Shown here one piece after another: positions 26,706-36,820 of a stretch of DNA of 64,000 bases; position 1 is the stretch's first letter, and each line of letters starts with the position of its first letter. The DNA lies in contig NZ_CP039690.1 of the NCBI RefSeq assembly GCF_005144885.1, positions 4,663,001-4,727,000 of the forward strand, read 5' to 3'. Under the pieces are notes generated by a model, which saw only the letters and a program-made list of their open reading frames with translations, made no database searches and was not told where the DNA came from. Position numbers and translations under genes: made by a program. The DNA comes from Phreatobacter stygius. Its GTDB lineage: Bacteria > Pseudomonadota > Alphaproteobacteria > Rhizobiales > Phreatobacteraceae.

Positions 26706-27377
26706 ATGGTCAAACCCCCGCCGATTACCGCCGTCGAAACCCAACTCGTCCTCGTCACGCCGCCGATCGCGGCGCCCGAGGCATTCCTGCCGGCGCTCGA
26801 GGCAGCGCTTGCCGGCGGTCCGGTTGCCGCCGTGATCGCCAGGCTGGCCACGCCTGACGACCGCGCCAGCGTGAACGTGGTCAAGACGCTGGCCAGGCTG
26901 GTCCAGGCCAAAGGCTGCGCCTTGATGGTCGAGGGCGCCATCGACACTGTCGCCCGCGGCGGGGCCGACGGCCTGCACCTGATTTTCGACGAGGCGCGGG
27001 TGACCGAAGCGATCGAGCGGCTGGCACCGGACCGCATGGTCGGCGTTGCCGGGCTGAAATCCCGCGACGATGCGATGAGCGCCGGCGAGAAGGGCTGCGA
27101 CTACGTCATGTTCGGCGAGCCCATGGTCTCGCGTCATGCCGAGAAGAATGGCGTGCTGCCCCCCTTCGCGGCGGTGGTCGAGCGGGTCGGCTGGTGGGCC
27201 GAGGTGTTTCAGATCCCGGTGGTCGGATTTTCGCCCGATATCGCCGGCGCGGGCGCGCTTGCGCAGGTCAATGCCGATTTCGTCGCCCTTGGCGATGCCG
27301 TCTGGGCCCATCCCGACGGCCCCACGAAAGCGGTGGCGGCGGCACTCGCCGCGCTTCGCCAGGGCCAGGCGACGTGA
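26706..27377 (+). CDS. Thiamine phosphate synthase-like (ThiE/TenI) TIM-barrel protein
   Basis: A 223-residue protein started at MVKPPPITAVE. The barrel pattern matches ThiE/TenI: LVLVTPP at the first strand, GGADGLHLIF in the middle and a late segment GCDYVMFGEPM. The usual ThiE motifs GxDGVHLGQxD and GPIFxTxTK are not intact, so true thiamine phosphate synthase activity is doubtful. Such a degenerate ThiE commonly follows fba in Rhizobiales. Its stop overlaps the GTG of the next gene by four bases. Confidence 0.8.
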   Translation: MVKPPPITAVETQLVLVTPPIAAPEAFLPALEAALAGGPVAAVIARLATPDDRASVNVVKTLARLVQAKGCALMVEGAIDTVARGGADGLHLIFDEARVTEAIERLAPDRMVGVAGLKSRDDAMSAGEKGCDYVMFGEPMVSRHAEKNGVLPPFAAVVERVGWWAEVFQIPVVGFSPDIAGAGALAQVNADFVALGDAVWAHPDGPTKAVAAALAALRQGQAT

Positions 27378-28348
27378 CGCTCAGGCGCACCATCCTGGCG
27401 CTCGGCCTGACGCTTGCCGCACCGCTGGCGGTCGAAGCCCAGCAGCGTGCGGTGCCGCCGACCCCGGTGCCGCGGCCGGCAATCCCGGGTGCCGCCGCCG
27501 CTCCCGCCGCGGCGACGACTGGCGATGCCGCCTTCGGAGCCTATCAGCGCGGTCAGTTCCTCACCGCCTTCCGTGAAGCGACGCAACGGGTCGAGGTGGG
27601 CCCCGACCCGGTCTCGATGACCTTGCTTGCCGAACTGCATGCCAACGGCCTCGGCGTACCGCAAAGCGACCAGCGCGCGCTTGGCTGGTATCGGCTCGCC
27701 GCCGACCGCGGCGACCGCAACGCCATCTTCGCGCTGGCCATGATGCATGTCGAGGGCAGGGCGGGGCTGGCCCGCGACCCGGTGGCGGCCAAGGCGCTGT
27801 TCGAGCGCGCGGCGGCGCTTGGCCACCCCGCCGCCAGCTATAATCTCGGGCTGCTGGCTTTTTCCGGCCAGGGCGGCACGCCCGACGCGACGCTTGCGGC
27901 CCGCTGGTTCCAGACCGCCGCCGAGCTCGGCAATGCCGATGCCCAATATGCGCTGGCCGTGCTGCTGAAGGATGGCAATGGCGTGCCGGCCGATCCGGCG
28001 CGTTCGGCGGCGCTGATGGCCAAGGCGGCGCAACAGGACCTGATCGAGGCCGAGATCGACTACGGCATCATGCTGTTCAACGGCCAGGGCGTGGCCAAGG
28101 ACGAGGCGGCCGCCGCCCGGATGTTTCGCCGCGCCGCGTTGCGCGGCAATCCGCTTGCCATGAACCGTTTCGCCCGGCTTCTGGCCAGTGGCCGCGGCGT
28201 CGCCGCCGACCCGCAGCTGGCCGCCCAATGGCACACGACGGCGCGGCTGCTCGGCGCCGAAGACACGTGGTTGACCGATTTCGTCGGCAAGCTCGACCCG
28301 GTCCAGCGCGAGGCGGCGGAGCGCGGCGCCAGGACGTGGCTGCGCTGA
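27374..28348 (+). CDS. Exported Sel1-repeat (TPR-like) protein
   Basis: A 324-residue protein started at a GTG that overlaps the upstream stop (GTGA). The N-terminus VTLRRTILALGLTLAAPLAVEAQQ is a signal peptide. About five Sel1-like repeats follow, recognisable by pairs such as ALGWYRLAADRGDRNA, AKALFERAAALGHPAA, AARWFQTAAELGNADA and AARMFRRAALRGNPLA. Sel1 proteins are scaffolds in envelope and signalling processes, so a periplasmic adaptor role is inferred only. Confidence 0.88.
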   Translation: MTLRRTILALGLTLAAPLAVEAQQRAVPPTPVPRPAIPGAAAAPAAATTGDAAFGAYQRGQFLTAFREATQRVEVGPDPVSMTLLAELHANGLGVPQSDQRALGWYRLAADRGDRNAIFALAMMHVEGRAGLARDPVAAKALFERAAALGHPAASYNLGLLAFSGQGGTPDATLAARWFQTAAELGNADAQYALAVLLKDGNGVPADPARSAALMAKAAQQDLIEAEIDYGIMLFNGQGVAKDEAAAARMFRRAALRGNPLAMNRFARLLASGRGVAADPQLAAQWHTTARLLGAEDTWLTDFVGKLDPVQREAAERGARTWLR

Positions 28349-28383
28349 GCCAGGATCGGCATGATCCGGAGGCCGAAGGCACA

Positions 28384-28914
28384 ATGTCCGTGGTGCACGC
28401 CATCACGATCAAGGCGACCAATGCCAGCAGCCTGCGGATTCGCGCCCTGTGGGGGGCATTCGCGCGGTTCGAGCTGAGCTCCTCGATGCAGGCCCTGGAC
28501 TACGCGCCGCATTTCACCTTCGCGCTCTATCAGGATGTCGCGCCCGAGGAGGTCAGTCGGGCCTTCGCCGCGGGATTTTCCGGCAAGCCGGCCATTCGGG
28601 TCATGTTCGACCGGATCGAGGTCTTCGACGCCGCCTCGCCGATCGTCTGGGCAGCACCCAGGGATGCTTCGGCGCTGGCGGAGATCCACGCCGCGATCCA
28701 TCGGACGATCGACCCTGCACGCTGCCACAGGCATTACCGGCCGCTCGCCTGGGTGCCTCACTGCACGCTCGCAACACGCATTCGCCCTGCCTGCAAGGCC
28801 GACGCCCTGGCCTTGACCGGCCCCCTGGCAGACCCCTTCGAGGTTGTCTTCGACGTCGCCGACCGCGTTTGCCTGCCGCCGCTGACCGTGGTCGAACACC
28901 TTCATTTGCAGTAG
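28384..28914 (+). CDS. 2'-5' RNA ligase/HxTx phosphoesterase-fold protein
   Basis: A 176-residue cytoplasmic protein with the two HxT motifs of the 2H phosphoesterase fold, His43-x-Thr45 (APHFTFAL) and His126-x-Thr128 (VPHCTLAT). The motifs are about 83 residues apart as expected. Relatives open or close 2',5' or cyclic phosphodiester bonds in RNA or nucleotides. The substrate is unknown. It starts 35 bp after the Sel1 gene and 72 bp before the inositol monophosphatase. Confidence 0.82.
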   Translation: MSVVHAITIKATNASSLRIRALWGAFARFELSSSMQALDYAPHFTFALYQDVAPEEVSRAFAAGFSGKPAIRVMFDRIEVFDAASPIVWAAPRDASALAEIHAAIHRTIDPARCHRHYRPLAWVPHCTLATRIRPACKADALALTGPLADPFEVVFDVADRVCLPPLTVVEHLHLQ

Positions 28915-28986
28915 GTTGATGGCCTGCGGCTTGACCATCCGGCGGCGGGCGGGCATGACCGCCCGACACTGACCCGAAAGAACCCC

Positions 28987-29787
28987 ATGCTCCGCTCTGC
29001 CCTGCTCAATGTCATGGTCGGCGCCGCCTTGAAGGCGGGCCGCAGCCTCAAGCGCGACTTCGGCGAGGTCGAGAACCTTCAGGTGTCGCTGAAAGGTCCG
29101 GGCGATTTCGTCTCCGCCGCCGACCGCAAGGCCGAAGAGGTGGTCAAGGCCGAACTGCTCAAGGCCCGTCCCGGCTATGGTTTCATCGGTGAGGAAGGCG
29201 GCCGCGTCGAGGGCGCCGACCAGACCCATACCTGGATCGTCGATCCGCTCGATGGCACCACCAATTTCCTCCACGGCATTCCGCATTTCGCCGTGTCGAT
29301 CGGGCTTGAGCGCAATGGCGTGCTGGTCGCCGGCGTCGTCTACAACCCGGCCAATGACGAGCTCTATGTCGCCGAGCGCGGCTCGGGCGCCTTCCTCAAC
29401 GACCGCCGCCTGCGCGTCTCGGCGCGCCGCAAGCCGGAAGACTGCGTGGTCGGTTGCGGCATTCCCCATATCGGCCGCGGTGATCACGTCCAGTCGCGCA
29501 ACGAGATGAAGGTGGTTCAGTCGCGCTTTGGCGGCATCCGCGGCATGGGCGCCTGTTCGCTCGATCTCGCCTATGTCGCCTCCGGCCGTTTCGACGGTTT
29601 CTGGGAGCGGGGCATCTCGCCCTGGGACGTCGCGGCGGGCATCGTGATCGTGCGCGAAGCCGGCGGCTTCGTCACCGATTGCGACGGTTTCGACAACATG
29701 CTGATCAACGGCACGATCTGCGCCGGCAACGAACCGATCCAGAAGGCCCTGATCGGCGCGCTGAAGGAAGGCCAGAAGGGCGGCTGA
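28987..29787 (+). CDS. suhB: Inositol monophosphatase family protein
   Basis: A 266-residue Mg-dependent sugar phosphatase. Metal-site motifs are GEEGG (near residue 69), WIVDPLDGTTNFLHG and ISPWDVAAG, the complete IMPase set. The family hydrolyses inositol-1-phosphate and related sugar phosphates, and SuhB proteins also assist rRNA transcription. The symbol follows the usual annotation of this clade and the exact substrate is not proven. Confidence 0.92.
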   Translation: MLRSALLNVMVGAALKAGRSLKRDFGEVENLQVSLKGPGDFVSAADRKAEEVVKAELLKARPGYGFIGEEGGRVEGADQTHTWIVDPLDGTTNFLHGIPHFAVSIGLERNGVLVAGVVYNPANDELYVAERGSGAFLNDRRLRVSARRKPEDCVVGCGIPHIGRGDHVQSRNEMKVVQSRFGGIRGMGACSLDLAYVASGRFDGFWERGISPWDVAAGIVIVREAGGFVTDCDGFDNMLINGTICAGNEPIQKALIGALKEGQKGG

Positions 29788-29806
29788 GACCGGGAGGGCT
29801 GTCGGG

Positions 29807-30346
29807 ATGGGCCAGGCCAAACGGCGCAAGCAGGCGGGCGAGCGCGTTTCCTTCTGCCGCACCTGCACCTATTGCTGCACGTTGCCGGAAATCCTGGCGC
29901 TCGACAAACCGGCCTACCGGCCCTGCCGTCACATCGCCAATGGTGGCTGTTCGATTTTCGGCAAGCCGGAACGGCCCGGAGCCTGCCTGGCATATTCCTG
30001 CGCCTATCTCACCGCCCGCGTCACCGACAGCCCGGACCGCAACAAGATCCCGCACCCGCTCGACTGCGGCGCCTATTTCCACCGCGACCCGGTCGAAAAG
30101 GTGATTTTCCTGTTTGTCGATCCGGCGCGTCCGCATCTGTGGAAGGCGAGCGCCGTGGCCGACCTGCTGAAAGCCGAGGTCGCCGCCGGCGTCACCCTGT
30201 TCATCACCGATCGCGGCCGGCAGATGGTGGTGCGTGATGCCTACATCCTCGGCGAGGTCCTGACGCGCGACTTCGTCGCCATCGCCGATGCGCAGGACCG
30301 GCCGCTCGACGTGCCGAGCTTTCGGCAAGCCGGCGTCCCGGCCTGA
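29807..30346 (+). CDS. YkgJ-like cysteine-cluster protein
   Basis: A 179-residue protein with an N-terminal Cys cluster, Cys17, 20, 23, 24, 40, 48, 60 and 65, fitting a zinc or iron-sulfur cluster site. The basic start GQAKRRKQ resembles SEC-C-linked small proteins. The C-terminal half (KVIFLFVDPARPHLW onward) has no cysteines. Function unknown. It follows the monophosphatase by 19 bp and may be co-transcribed. Confidence 0.75.
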   Translation: MGQAKRRKQAGERVSFCRTCTYCCTLPEILALDKPAYRPCRHIANGGCSIFGKPERPGACLAYSCAYLTARVTDSPDRNKIPHPLDCGAYFHRDPVEKVIFLFVDPARPHLWKASAVADLLKAEVAAGVTLFITDRGRQMVVRDAYILGEVLTRDFVAIADAQDRPLDVPSFRQAGVPA

Positions 30347-30427
30347 ACGCCAATTGTCTTCTGTGATGTCTGTTTACCTGCCCTTAAAACGAGCAGGTCA
30401 AAGTGACGTTAGGGAACAGCGCAATCC

Positions 30428-31975
30428 ATGTATCGCGAGATCCACGAGATCGGCATCGAGGAGCGGGCGCACGCGCCCGCCATTCCGCGTTTGCTGGCGG
30501 CCTGGACGGCGCTGCACGAGCGTTATGGTTATGCGCCTTTCGATCCCTTCGATCCGCAGGGGCTTGGCTCCGACGCCGATGATCTGATCGTCCTGGTGCC
30601 GCTCGGCGACGACGATTACGTTTATGTCCATCAAGGCGCGACCATCCGGGCGGCCGTCGGGCTCGACATGACCGGGCGGCGCACCAGCGATGTCGCGGGC
30701 GCGACCGGTTCGTTCTTCCGTGAGGTCTATGCCCGGGTGCTGGCGGACAAGAAGGCGCTGTTCACGCTGCATCGCGGCGCCGTTGCCTCCGAAGTGCATC
30801 TCTGGGAACGCCTGCTGCTGCCTTGCCGCGACAGCGACGGATCCGATGTCATCGTGGTGTTCAGCAAGGCGCGCGAGTTCCGCGACGATCTTCTGAGCGC
30901 CATTCTCGACGCTTCGCTGGATGGCATCCTGGCGGTCCGGCTGCGCCGCGGGCCGGATGGAGGGCCGATCGACGGCGATCTGATCGCGGCCAACCGGCGG
31001 GCGGCCCAATTCCTCGGCCGGCCGGTGGAAGACCTGATCGACTGCCGGTTGCTCGAAGCTTTTCCCGGTGTCATCGAGACCGGCATCTGGGATCGCTGCG
31101 TGGTCGTTGCCGAAACGCGCGCTTCGGCCGAATTCGTCGTGTCCTATCGCCATGACGGCGTCGACGGCTGGTTCGAGGCTGCCGTCGCCCCGCTCGGCGA
31201 TGGCTTCATGATCAATTTCGCCGATATCACCGCGCGCAAGCAGGCGGAGGACGCTGCCGAGTTGAAGCAGCTGGAATTCGCCGCGGCCAACCAGGCTCTG
31301 AAATCCGAGATCGCCCGGCGCCAGGCGCTGGAAACCGAACTCAACCGGCTCGCCGCGATCGACCCGCTGACCGGCACGCTGAACCGGCGGGCGCTGACCG
31401 AAGGCCTGCAGAAGGCGCTGTCGCTGGCCGAGCGTTATGCCCATGCGGTCTCGGTCTTCCTGGTTGATCTCGATCACTTCAAGGCGGTCAACGACACCTA
31501 TGGCCATGCCGGCGGCGATGCCGTGCTGAGACAGGTGGCGCTCAACCTGGCCCACGGCCTGCGCGAGGATGTCGACCTGGTCGGCCGCCTCGGCGGCGAG
31601 GAATTCGTGGTGGTGCTGCCCTATGCCGGTACCGACGAGGCGGCGACCGCCGCCGAGCGGGTCCGGGCGGCGGTTGCCCGCTCCGAAATCCCGCACGAAG
31701 GCCGGACCATCCGCTGCACCGCCTCGTTCGGTATTGCCGCCTGGGACGGCCGCGAAACGCTCGACCGGCTCCTGTCGCGCGCCGACCATGCGCTCTACCG
31801 GGCCAAGGCCGCCGGCCGCAATGTCGTGCTGGTCGACGATGGCCACTGGTCGGGGCTCGCGGCCGGCGCGGACCTCGACGTTGCACTGGCACCGGGGGCC
31901 GATGTCGTGCCGTTCCAGCCGCGCGCCCGGCGTGGCACCAGGCCCCGGCGCAAGGCTCCCACCGATCAGTCCTGA
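30428..31975 (+). CDS. PAS-GGDEF diguanylate cyclase
   Basis: A 515-residue cytoplasmic protein that should make cyclic di-GMP. An N-terminal sensory region (about 1-150) of unknown class leads to a PAS domain (about 150-275, ending in [16 protein letters not shown]), a coiled coil (280-310) and the GGDEF domain with [12 protein letters not shown] and the active site GRLGGEEF. The inhibitory RxxD site before GGEEF is not intact. No membrane segment is present. The last 40 residues are basic and disordered. Confidence 0.93.
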   Translation: MYREIHEIGIEERAHAPAIPRLLAAWTALHERYGYAPFDPFDPQGLGSDADDLIVLVPLGDDDYVYVHQGATIRAAVGLDMTGRRTSDVAGATGSFFREVYARVLADKKALFTLHRGAVASEVHLWERLLLPCRDSDGSDVIVVFSKAREFRDDLLSAILDASLDGILAVRLRRGPDGGPIDGDLIAANRRAAQFLGRPVEDLIDCRLLEAFPGVIETGIWDRCVVVAETRASAEFVVSYRHDGVDGWFEAAVAPLGDGFMINFADITARKQAEDAAELKQLEFAAANQALKSEIARRQALETELNRLAAIDPLTGTLNRRALTEGLQKALSLAERYAHAVSVFLVDLDHFKAVNDTYGHAGGDAVLRQVALNLAHGLREDVDLVGRLGGEEFVVVLPYAGTDEAATAAERVRAAVARSEIPHEGRTIRCTASFGIAAWDGRETLDRLLSRADHALYRAKAAGRNVVLVDDGHWSGLAAGADLDVALAPGADVVPFQPRARRGTRPRRKAPTDQS

Positions 31976-32913
31976 AGCGCCGTCGTGAGGGCGGCGAGCG
32001 CGGTGTCCGGCGCCAGCGCCACGAAGCCCGCCATCTGGTGGCGAAACCAGGTCTCCTGCCGCTTGGCATAGGCGCGGGTATCCTTCTGCCCCCTGGCAAT
32101 CGCGTCGGCGAGCGACATCTCGCCGCCGAGATGGGCGATCAGGCCGGGCACGCCATGGGCGCGCATGACCGGCAAGGCCGGATCGAGCCGGCGGGACGCG
32201 AGCGCGGCCACTTCATCGAGTGCGCCGGTGGTCATCATGGCGACGAAGCGGTCGTCGATGCGCTGGCGCAGCACGCTGCGTTCGACGGTCAGGAAGGCCG
32301 CGACGCACTGCCCGACGGGCAGGGCCGGAGCGCTGCGGCCGTCCTCCTGCCAATGCGCCAGCGGCCGGCCGGTCGCGATGAACACCTCCAGCGCCCGCAA
32401 GGTCCGTTGCGGGTCGTTCGGCCTGAGCCGGGCGGCGGTGACCGGATCGAGCGCCGCCAGCCGCGCGTGCAATGCCGGGGCGGCCAGGCCTTCGGCTTCG
32501 GCGCGCAGCGTCTGGCGAACCTCGTCCGGCACGGGCGGAATATCCGAGATGCCCTGGGTCAGCGCTTTGAAATAGAGGCCGGTGCCGCCGATCAGGATCG
32601 GCAGCAGGCCTTCAGCTTCGGCTGCGGCGATTTCGGCAAGCGCGGCTTGAAGCCACCGCGCGACCGAGAAATTCACCGCGCCATCGACCGTACCGTAGAG
32701 CCGGTGCGGCACTCCCGCCATGTCGCCGGGGCCGGGGCGCGCCGTGATGACCTGGAGGTCGCGATAGACCTGCATGGAATCGGCATTGATCACCACGCCG
32801 CCGAAGCGTTCGGCCAGCGCCAGCGCCAGCGCCGACTTGCCGCTGGCGGTCGGACCTGCGATGAGGACGGCCTTCGCTTTACCCCGTTGCGCAGGATCTG
32901 CGGCTTGGCTCAC
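31966..32913 (-). CDS. miaA: tRNA dimethylallyltransferase
   Basis: A 315-residue enzyme that adds the dimethylallyl group to A37 of tRNAs reading codons with initial U. The P-loop GPTASGKS, the [12 protein letters not shown] segment and the [13 protein letters not shown] motif are standard. The GTG start at 32913 ([11 protein letters not shown]) puts the P-loop at the normal distance; a much longer frame upstream runs antisense to serB and is not coding. Its end overlaps the end of the cyclase gene by 10 bp, and its start overlaps the divergent serB start by 9 bp. Confidence 0.93.
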   Translation of the reverse strand: MSQAADPAQRGKAKAVLIAGPTASGKSALALALAERFGGVVINADSMQVYRDLQVITARPGPGDMAGVPHRLYGTVDGAVNFSVARWLQAALAEIAAAEAEGLLPILIGGTGLYFKALTQGISDIPPVPDEVRQTLRAEAEGLAAPALHARLAALDPVTAARLRPNDPQRTLRALEVFIATGRPLAHWQEDGRSAPALPVGQCVAAFLTVERSVLRQRIDDRFVAMMTTGALDEVAALASRRLDPALPVMRAHGVPGLIAHLGGEMSLADAIARGQKDTRAYAKRQETWFRHQMAGFVALAPDTALAALTTALQD

Positions 32914-33801
32914 GTCGTCACCCTTGCTTCCAATCCGGCCCGCCCGGCCGTGACATCCGCTGTCGTCAAGGCCGCGGCGGCCGTCTTGCCCGATGCCGGG
33001 CCTGCCGTGACGCTCGATGCCGGCATCGCCGTCGACATCCCTTTCGCATCGCCCGACGCGATCGACAACCGGGCTGTCGCGGACTGGGTCCGCGCGACAC
33101 TTGCCGGTGCGCCGGTGGATGTCTTCGTGCAGGACGCCGCGACGCGCCGGAAACGGCTGTTCCTGGCTGATATGGATTCGACCATGATCGGCCAGGAGTG
33201 CATCGATGAGCTTGCCGACATGGTCGGCATGAAGGCCCATGTCGCCGAGATCACCGAGCGCGCCATGCGCGGCGAGATCGATTTCGAGCCGGCGCTGCGC
33301 GAGCGTGTCGCCTTGCTGAAAGGCCTGCCGGCCGCTGTCGTCGGCGACGTCATAGACAAGCGCATCACCCTGACGCCCGGCGGCCGCCAGCTGGTCCGCA
33401 CGATGCGGGCAAACGGCGCCTATACGGCGCTCGTCTCCGGCGGATTCACGCTGTTCACCGGTCCGGTCCACGTCATGCTCGGCTTCGACGAGCATCGCTC
33501 CAATCTGCTCAGGGTCGAGGACGGCAAGTTTGCCGGCCTGGTCGAAGAGCCGATCCTCGGCCGCGAGGCCAAGCTTGCGGCCCTGGTGGAGCTGCGCGAC
33601 CGGTTCGGCCTCGCCAAGGCCCAGACCATGGCGGTCGGCGATGGCGCCAACGACCTCGCCATGATCGGCGAGGCGGGGCTTGGCGTTGCCTTCAGGGCGA
33701 AGCCGAAAGTGGCGGAGGCCGCCGCCGCCCGTATCGACCACGGCGATCTCACCGCCTTGCTTTATGCGCAGGGTTATCGGGGCAGCGATTTCGTCGCCTA
33801 G
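32905..33801 (+). CDS. serB: Phosphoserine phosphatase
   Basis: A 298-residue HAD-type phosphatase completing serine synthesis. The TTG at 32905 ([16 protein letters not shown]) matches the family N-terminus, with AGGA eight bases upstream. The nucleophile motif is LADMDSTMI, followed by LVSGGFTLF and the motif-[13 protein letters not shown]. The N-terminal 90 residues are the small domain common in alphaproteobacterial SerB. Its first bases overlap the divergent miaA start. Confidence 0.93.
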   Translation: MAHVVTLASNPARPAVTSAVVKAAAAVLPDAGPAVTLDAGIAVDIPFASPDAIDNRAVADWVRATLAGAPVDVFVQDAATRRKRLFLADMDSTMIGQECIDELADMVGMKAHVAEITERAMRGEIDFEPALRERVALLKGLPAAVVGDVIDKRITLTPGGRQLVRTMRANGAYTALVSGGFTLFTGPVHVMLGFDEHRSNLLRVEDGKFAGLVEEPILGREAKLAALVELRDRFGLAKAQTMAVGDGANDLAMIGEAGLGVAFRAKPKVAEAAAARIDHGDLTALLYAQGYRGSDFVA

Positions 33802-33837
33802 ACGCGCCTCCGTCGATCCTCCCGAGCGCCCAAAGAA

Positions 33838-33862
33838 GAAGGCGGGCTCGTCACCCGCCTTC
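33838..33862 (-). terminator. Terminator between convergent serB and htrA
   Basis: GAAGGCGGG (33838-33846) pairs with CCCGCCTTC (33854-33862). On the minus strand it is followed by TTCTTTGGG, a T-rich tail, so it mainly terminates htrA. A second shorter palindrome, GGGCC-TTCC-GGCCC, follows near 33884. Confidence 0.7.
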
Positions 33863-33901
33863 CATCTTGAAGAGAAAGGCGGGCCTTCCGGCCCACCGTC
33901 G

Positions 33902-35476
33902 TCAGCGAAGATTGAGCGCCACGAAGCGGCGATCGCCCTCGGCATTGGCGATCAGGAACAGCGCGGAATTGCGCCCCTCGGCCTTCAGGGCGTCGATCCG
34001 GCGGGTCACCTCGGCGGGGGAATTCACCGCCTCGTTCTGCACTTCCATGATCACGTCGCCGGCCTGGACACGCCGTTCGGCGGCTCGCGAATTGGGGTCG
34101 ACCTGGGTCACGACCACGCCGCGCGCATCGTCGCGCAGCCGGTAGCGCTGGCGCAGTTCCGCCGTCACGCCCGACAGCTGCAGCCCGAGCGCCGAGACGG
34201 TCGGGTTCTGCTGCGGGCGTTCCGCCGGCTGGCGGCCCGTGGAGGCCTGCTGAATATTGCCTTCGCGACGGCCGAGCGTCACCATCAGCGTCTCTTCCTT
34301 GCCGGCGCGCATGACCACCACGGGCACCGCCTTGCCGACCGGCGTCTCGGAGACGATGCGCGGCAGTTCACGCGAGTTGCGCACTTCCTTGCCGTCGAAA
34401 CGCAGCACCACGTCGCCGGTGCGCAGGCCGGCCGGGCCGGCCGGACCGTTCGGCTCGACGCCGGCGATCAGCGCTCCGCGCGAGCCGCGCAGGTTCAGAC
34501 TTTCGGCGATCTCGTCGGTGACCTCCTGGATCCGCACGCCGAGCCAGCCGCGCCGGGTCTCGCCGAATTCGCGCAACTGCTCGACCACCGGCTTGGCGGT
34601 ATTGGCCGGCACCGCGAAGGCGATGCCGATATTGCCGCCGGACTGCGAGAAGATCGCCGTATTGATGCCGATCACCTCGCCGGCCATGTTGAACAGCGGG
34701 CCGCCGGAATTGCCGCGATTGATGGCAGCGTCGGTCTGGATGTAATTGTCGAACGGGCCGGACTGGATGTCGCGGTTCTTGGCCGAGACGATGCCGGCGG
34801 TCACCGTGCCGCCGAGGCCGAGCGGATTGCCGATGGCCATGACCGGCTCACCGATGCGGATCTTGTCGGAATCGGCGAAGGGCACCGCCTTCAACGGCCG
34901 CTCCGGCTTCACCCGCAGCACGGCGATGTCGATCTCGCGGTCGCGGCCGATGATCTCGGCCTTCAGCCGGGTGCCGTCATTGAAGATGACGGTGACTTCA
35001 TCGGCGCCGTCGATCACGTGGTTGTTGGTGATGATGATGCCGGAGGCGTCGATCACGAAGCCGGAGCCGAGCGAGGATTGCCGGCGCTGCGGCTGCTGCG
35101 GCTGGCCGGGCGCACCCTGGCCGCCTTCGCCGCGACGGCGGAAGAATTCCTCGAACAGCTCGTCGAACGGCGTGCCCGGACCGGGGCGAGCGCCGTCGCG
35201 ATTGCCCGGGTTGCCGGGGTTGCCGGGGGTGCCTGGAGTGCCGGGCGCGCCGCCCGGCGGACGGGCGGCCGAGGTATCGACACGGGTCTGGGTCGAGATA
35301 TTGACGACCGCGTCGATGACGCGCTCGGCGAGATCGGAAACGTCGATGGCGGCGCGGGCCTCGGCCGGTGGCGCCAGAGCTGGCGTCAGCGACAGCGGCA
35401 TGCCGAGCGTCAGCGTGAGCGCTGCCGCGGCCATGCCGTCGCGAAGCCGATGGGTGGAAGACTTAGTGCGCGCCAT
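33902..35476 (-). CDS. degP: DegP/HtrA-family periplasmic serine protease (Do-like)
   Basis: A 524-residue protein that degrades and refolds damaged envelope proteins. It starts at [11 protein letters not shown]; signal peptide about residues 1-42. The triad is His153 (NNHVID), Asp183 (REIDIAV) and Ser257 (RGNSGGP). Two PDZ domains follow (about 290-385 and 430-520). The linker before the protease has a collagen-like run of Gly-X-Pro triplets at about residues 75-92 and a Gln/Gly/Pro segment at 118-135, in the place of the LA loop. Longer N-terminal frames are not conserved. Confidence 0.94.
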   Translation of the reverse strand: MARTKSSTHRLRDGMAAAALTLTLGMPLSLTPALAPPAEARAAIDVSDLAERVIDAVVNISTQTRVDTSAARPPGGAPGTPGTPGNPGNPGNRDGARPGPGTPFDELFEEFFRRRGEGGQGAPGQPQQPQRRQSSLGSGFVIDASGIIITNNHVIDGADEVTVIFNDGTRLKAEIIGRDREIDIAVLRVKPERPLKAVPFADSDKIRIGEPVMAIGNPLGLGGTVTAGIVSAKNRDIQSGPFDNYIQTDAAINRGNSGGPLFNMAGEVIGINTAIFSQSGGNIGIAFAVPANTAKPVVEQLREFGETRRGWLGVRIQEVTDEIAESLNLRGSRGALIAGVEPNGPAGPAGLRTGDVVLRFDGKEVRNSRELPRIVSETPVGKAVPVVVMRAGKEETLMVTLGRREGNIQQASTGRQPAERPQQNPTVSALGLQLSGVTAELRQRYRLRDDARGVVVTQVDPNSRAAERRVQAGDVIMEVQNEAVNSPAEVTRRIDALKAEGRNSALFLIANAEGDRRFVALNLR

Positions 35477-35696
35477 GGCGGATCCCCGTGAAATGGCCCG
35501 ATCCGTCGGCCCTGGAGCCGGCCGAACGCATGATCGTGGCCTCGGAAGGAACACCCATCGTGTTTCGACGGGATGTCGTCGTGTCCTACTCAACCATGAA
35601 ATGGGGCAAATTGGCGACCGGCGAAAGGAGGCTTGTCGTCGCGGGTACGGTCCAATCCCTTCACAGCTGCTTGAAGCGGACCAGTTCGACCGTCCG

Positions 35697-36095
35697 TCAG
35701 GGCGCGCGGAAGGCTTCATCGACCGGTACTTGCAGGCCGGTCGCCAGCCGGTTGGTCTCGCTCGCCATGCCGACCACGGCAACGAGTTCCATGAACTGCG
35801 CGTCGGTCATGCCCTTGGCGCGCGCTGCGGCCGAATGCGAGCGGATGCAATATTCACAGGAATTGGCGATCGAAACCGCGACATAGATCATTTCCTTGGT
35901 CAGCGGATCGAGCGCACCCGGTGCCATCACCTGTTTGATGCTCTCCCAGGTGCGCTTCAGAGCCACCGGGTCATGGGCCAGCGCGCGCCAGAAATTGTTG
36001 ACGAAGTCGGTGCCTCTGACGGCACGGATGTCGGCGAAGACGGCGGCAGCTTCGGGCGACAGCTGGTCGTCGTCGAGCAGGACCATGGTCGACAT
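35697..36095 (-). CDS. AhpD-like carboxymuconolactone decarboxylase family protein
   Basis: A 132-residue all-helical protein with the redox motif CEYCIRSH, Cys80, Cys83 and His87, as in AhpD alkylhydroperoxidases. The start is at MSTMVLLDDDQLSPEA. The fold forms trimers in relatives and the Cys pair supports peroxide reduction with an electron donor not present here. It stands alone, about 220 bp upstream of htrA on the same strand. Confidence 0.86.
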   Translation of the reverse strand: MSTMVLLDDDQLSPEAAAVFADIRAVRGTDFVNNFWRALAHDPVALKRTWESIKQVMAPGALDPLTKEMIYVAVSIANSCEYCIRSHSAAARAKGMTDAQFMELVAVVGMASETNRLATGLQVPVDEAFRAP

Positions 36096-36305
36096 GCGGG
36101 TCTCCGGTTTTTGTGGCGGCTCAGCCGCGGCTTCTGACGATGGTGCCGCACGGCCTCGAGGTCCACCAGTGATGCGGTGACCTCGCCGCGGCGCGACAGG
36201 ATCTGGCGGGCCGGCGAAAAAATGATCTCCCAGCCTGAACTTTATCCTGGCTGAGTCGCGACCCAGAAATGTTGTCCCGACAGCGCCGGGTCTCGGGCGC
36301 AATGA

Positions 36306-36776
36306 ATGGATCTGGATGCCATGCTCGCGCGCGCCGCCCTGACCATCGCCCTGTGCTTTGCCGGCGGCTCTTTCGCTGATCTGCGGGCCGCGACCTGCAC
36401 CTATTCGCGAGCCGAGGACCTTGGCCGCGACGTCGCGGCCCATTTTGTCGCCCGCACCCTGGATCACCTGGCGCGCCGGTTGCCCGCGCGGCCGGTCACC
36501 ATCCATGTCGAGCATTCGCTGGCCGATGACCTGAGTTTTTCGGCGCGCGTGCCGGCGGCACGGGTGGAAGCACGGCTCGCCAGGGCGGAAACGGCCGAAC
36601 CGCGCCAGGCGGCGCGTCTGCGCGGGGTGCTCGACGGCATGCAATGCCAGGGCTTGACCTGCCGTTTCGGCCCCTCGGGCATTCTGCACAACACGCTCTA
36701 TCTGCAGAGCGTCTCCTTCGTGCGCACCGGCGGATGCCTGGCCATCGCCCGTATCGCACTGCTCGACGGCGATTGA
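36306..36776 (+). CDS. Small exported protein of unknown function
   Basis: A 156-residue protein with a signal peptide (MLARAALTIALCFAGG, cleavage near AAT at residues 29-31). The mature part has five cysteines, two of them in GMQCQGLTCRFG, so it is likely disulfide-bonded in the periplasm. No family recognised. An ATG at 36321 would give an equally good signal peptide. It converges with the M20 peptidase through a strong hairpin. Confidence 0.65.
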   Translation: MDLDAMLARAALTIALCFAGGSFADLRAATCTYSRAEDLGRDVAAHFVARTLDHLARRLPARPVTIHVEHSLADDLSFSARVPAARVEARLARAETAEPRQAARLRGVLDGMQCQGLTCRFGPSGILHNTLYLQSVSFVRTGGCLAIARIALLDGD

Positions 36777-36783
36777 GCTGGCC

Positions 36784-36805
36784 GCCGGCGGGACGGCCCG
36801 CCGGC
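36784..36805. terminator. Bidirectional terminator hairpin
   Basis: GCCGGCGGG (36784-36792) pairs with CCCGCCGGC (36797-36805) around ACGG, between two converging genes, 8 bp after one stop and 16 bp before the other. No long T-run. Confidence 0.6.
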
Positions 36806-36820
36806 GTCACGCAGCCTGCG

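Noticed and set aside
32914-33945. Long N-terminal extension of miaA
   Set aside because: It is antisense to serB and lacks conserved features; the GTG at 32913 gives the normal MiaA length.
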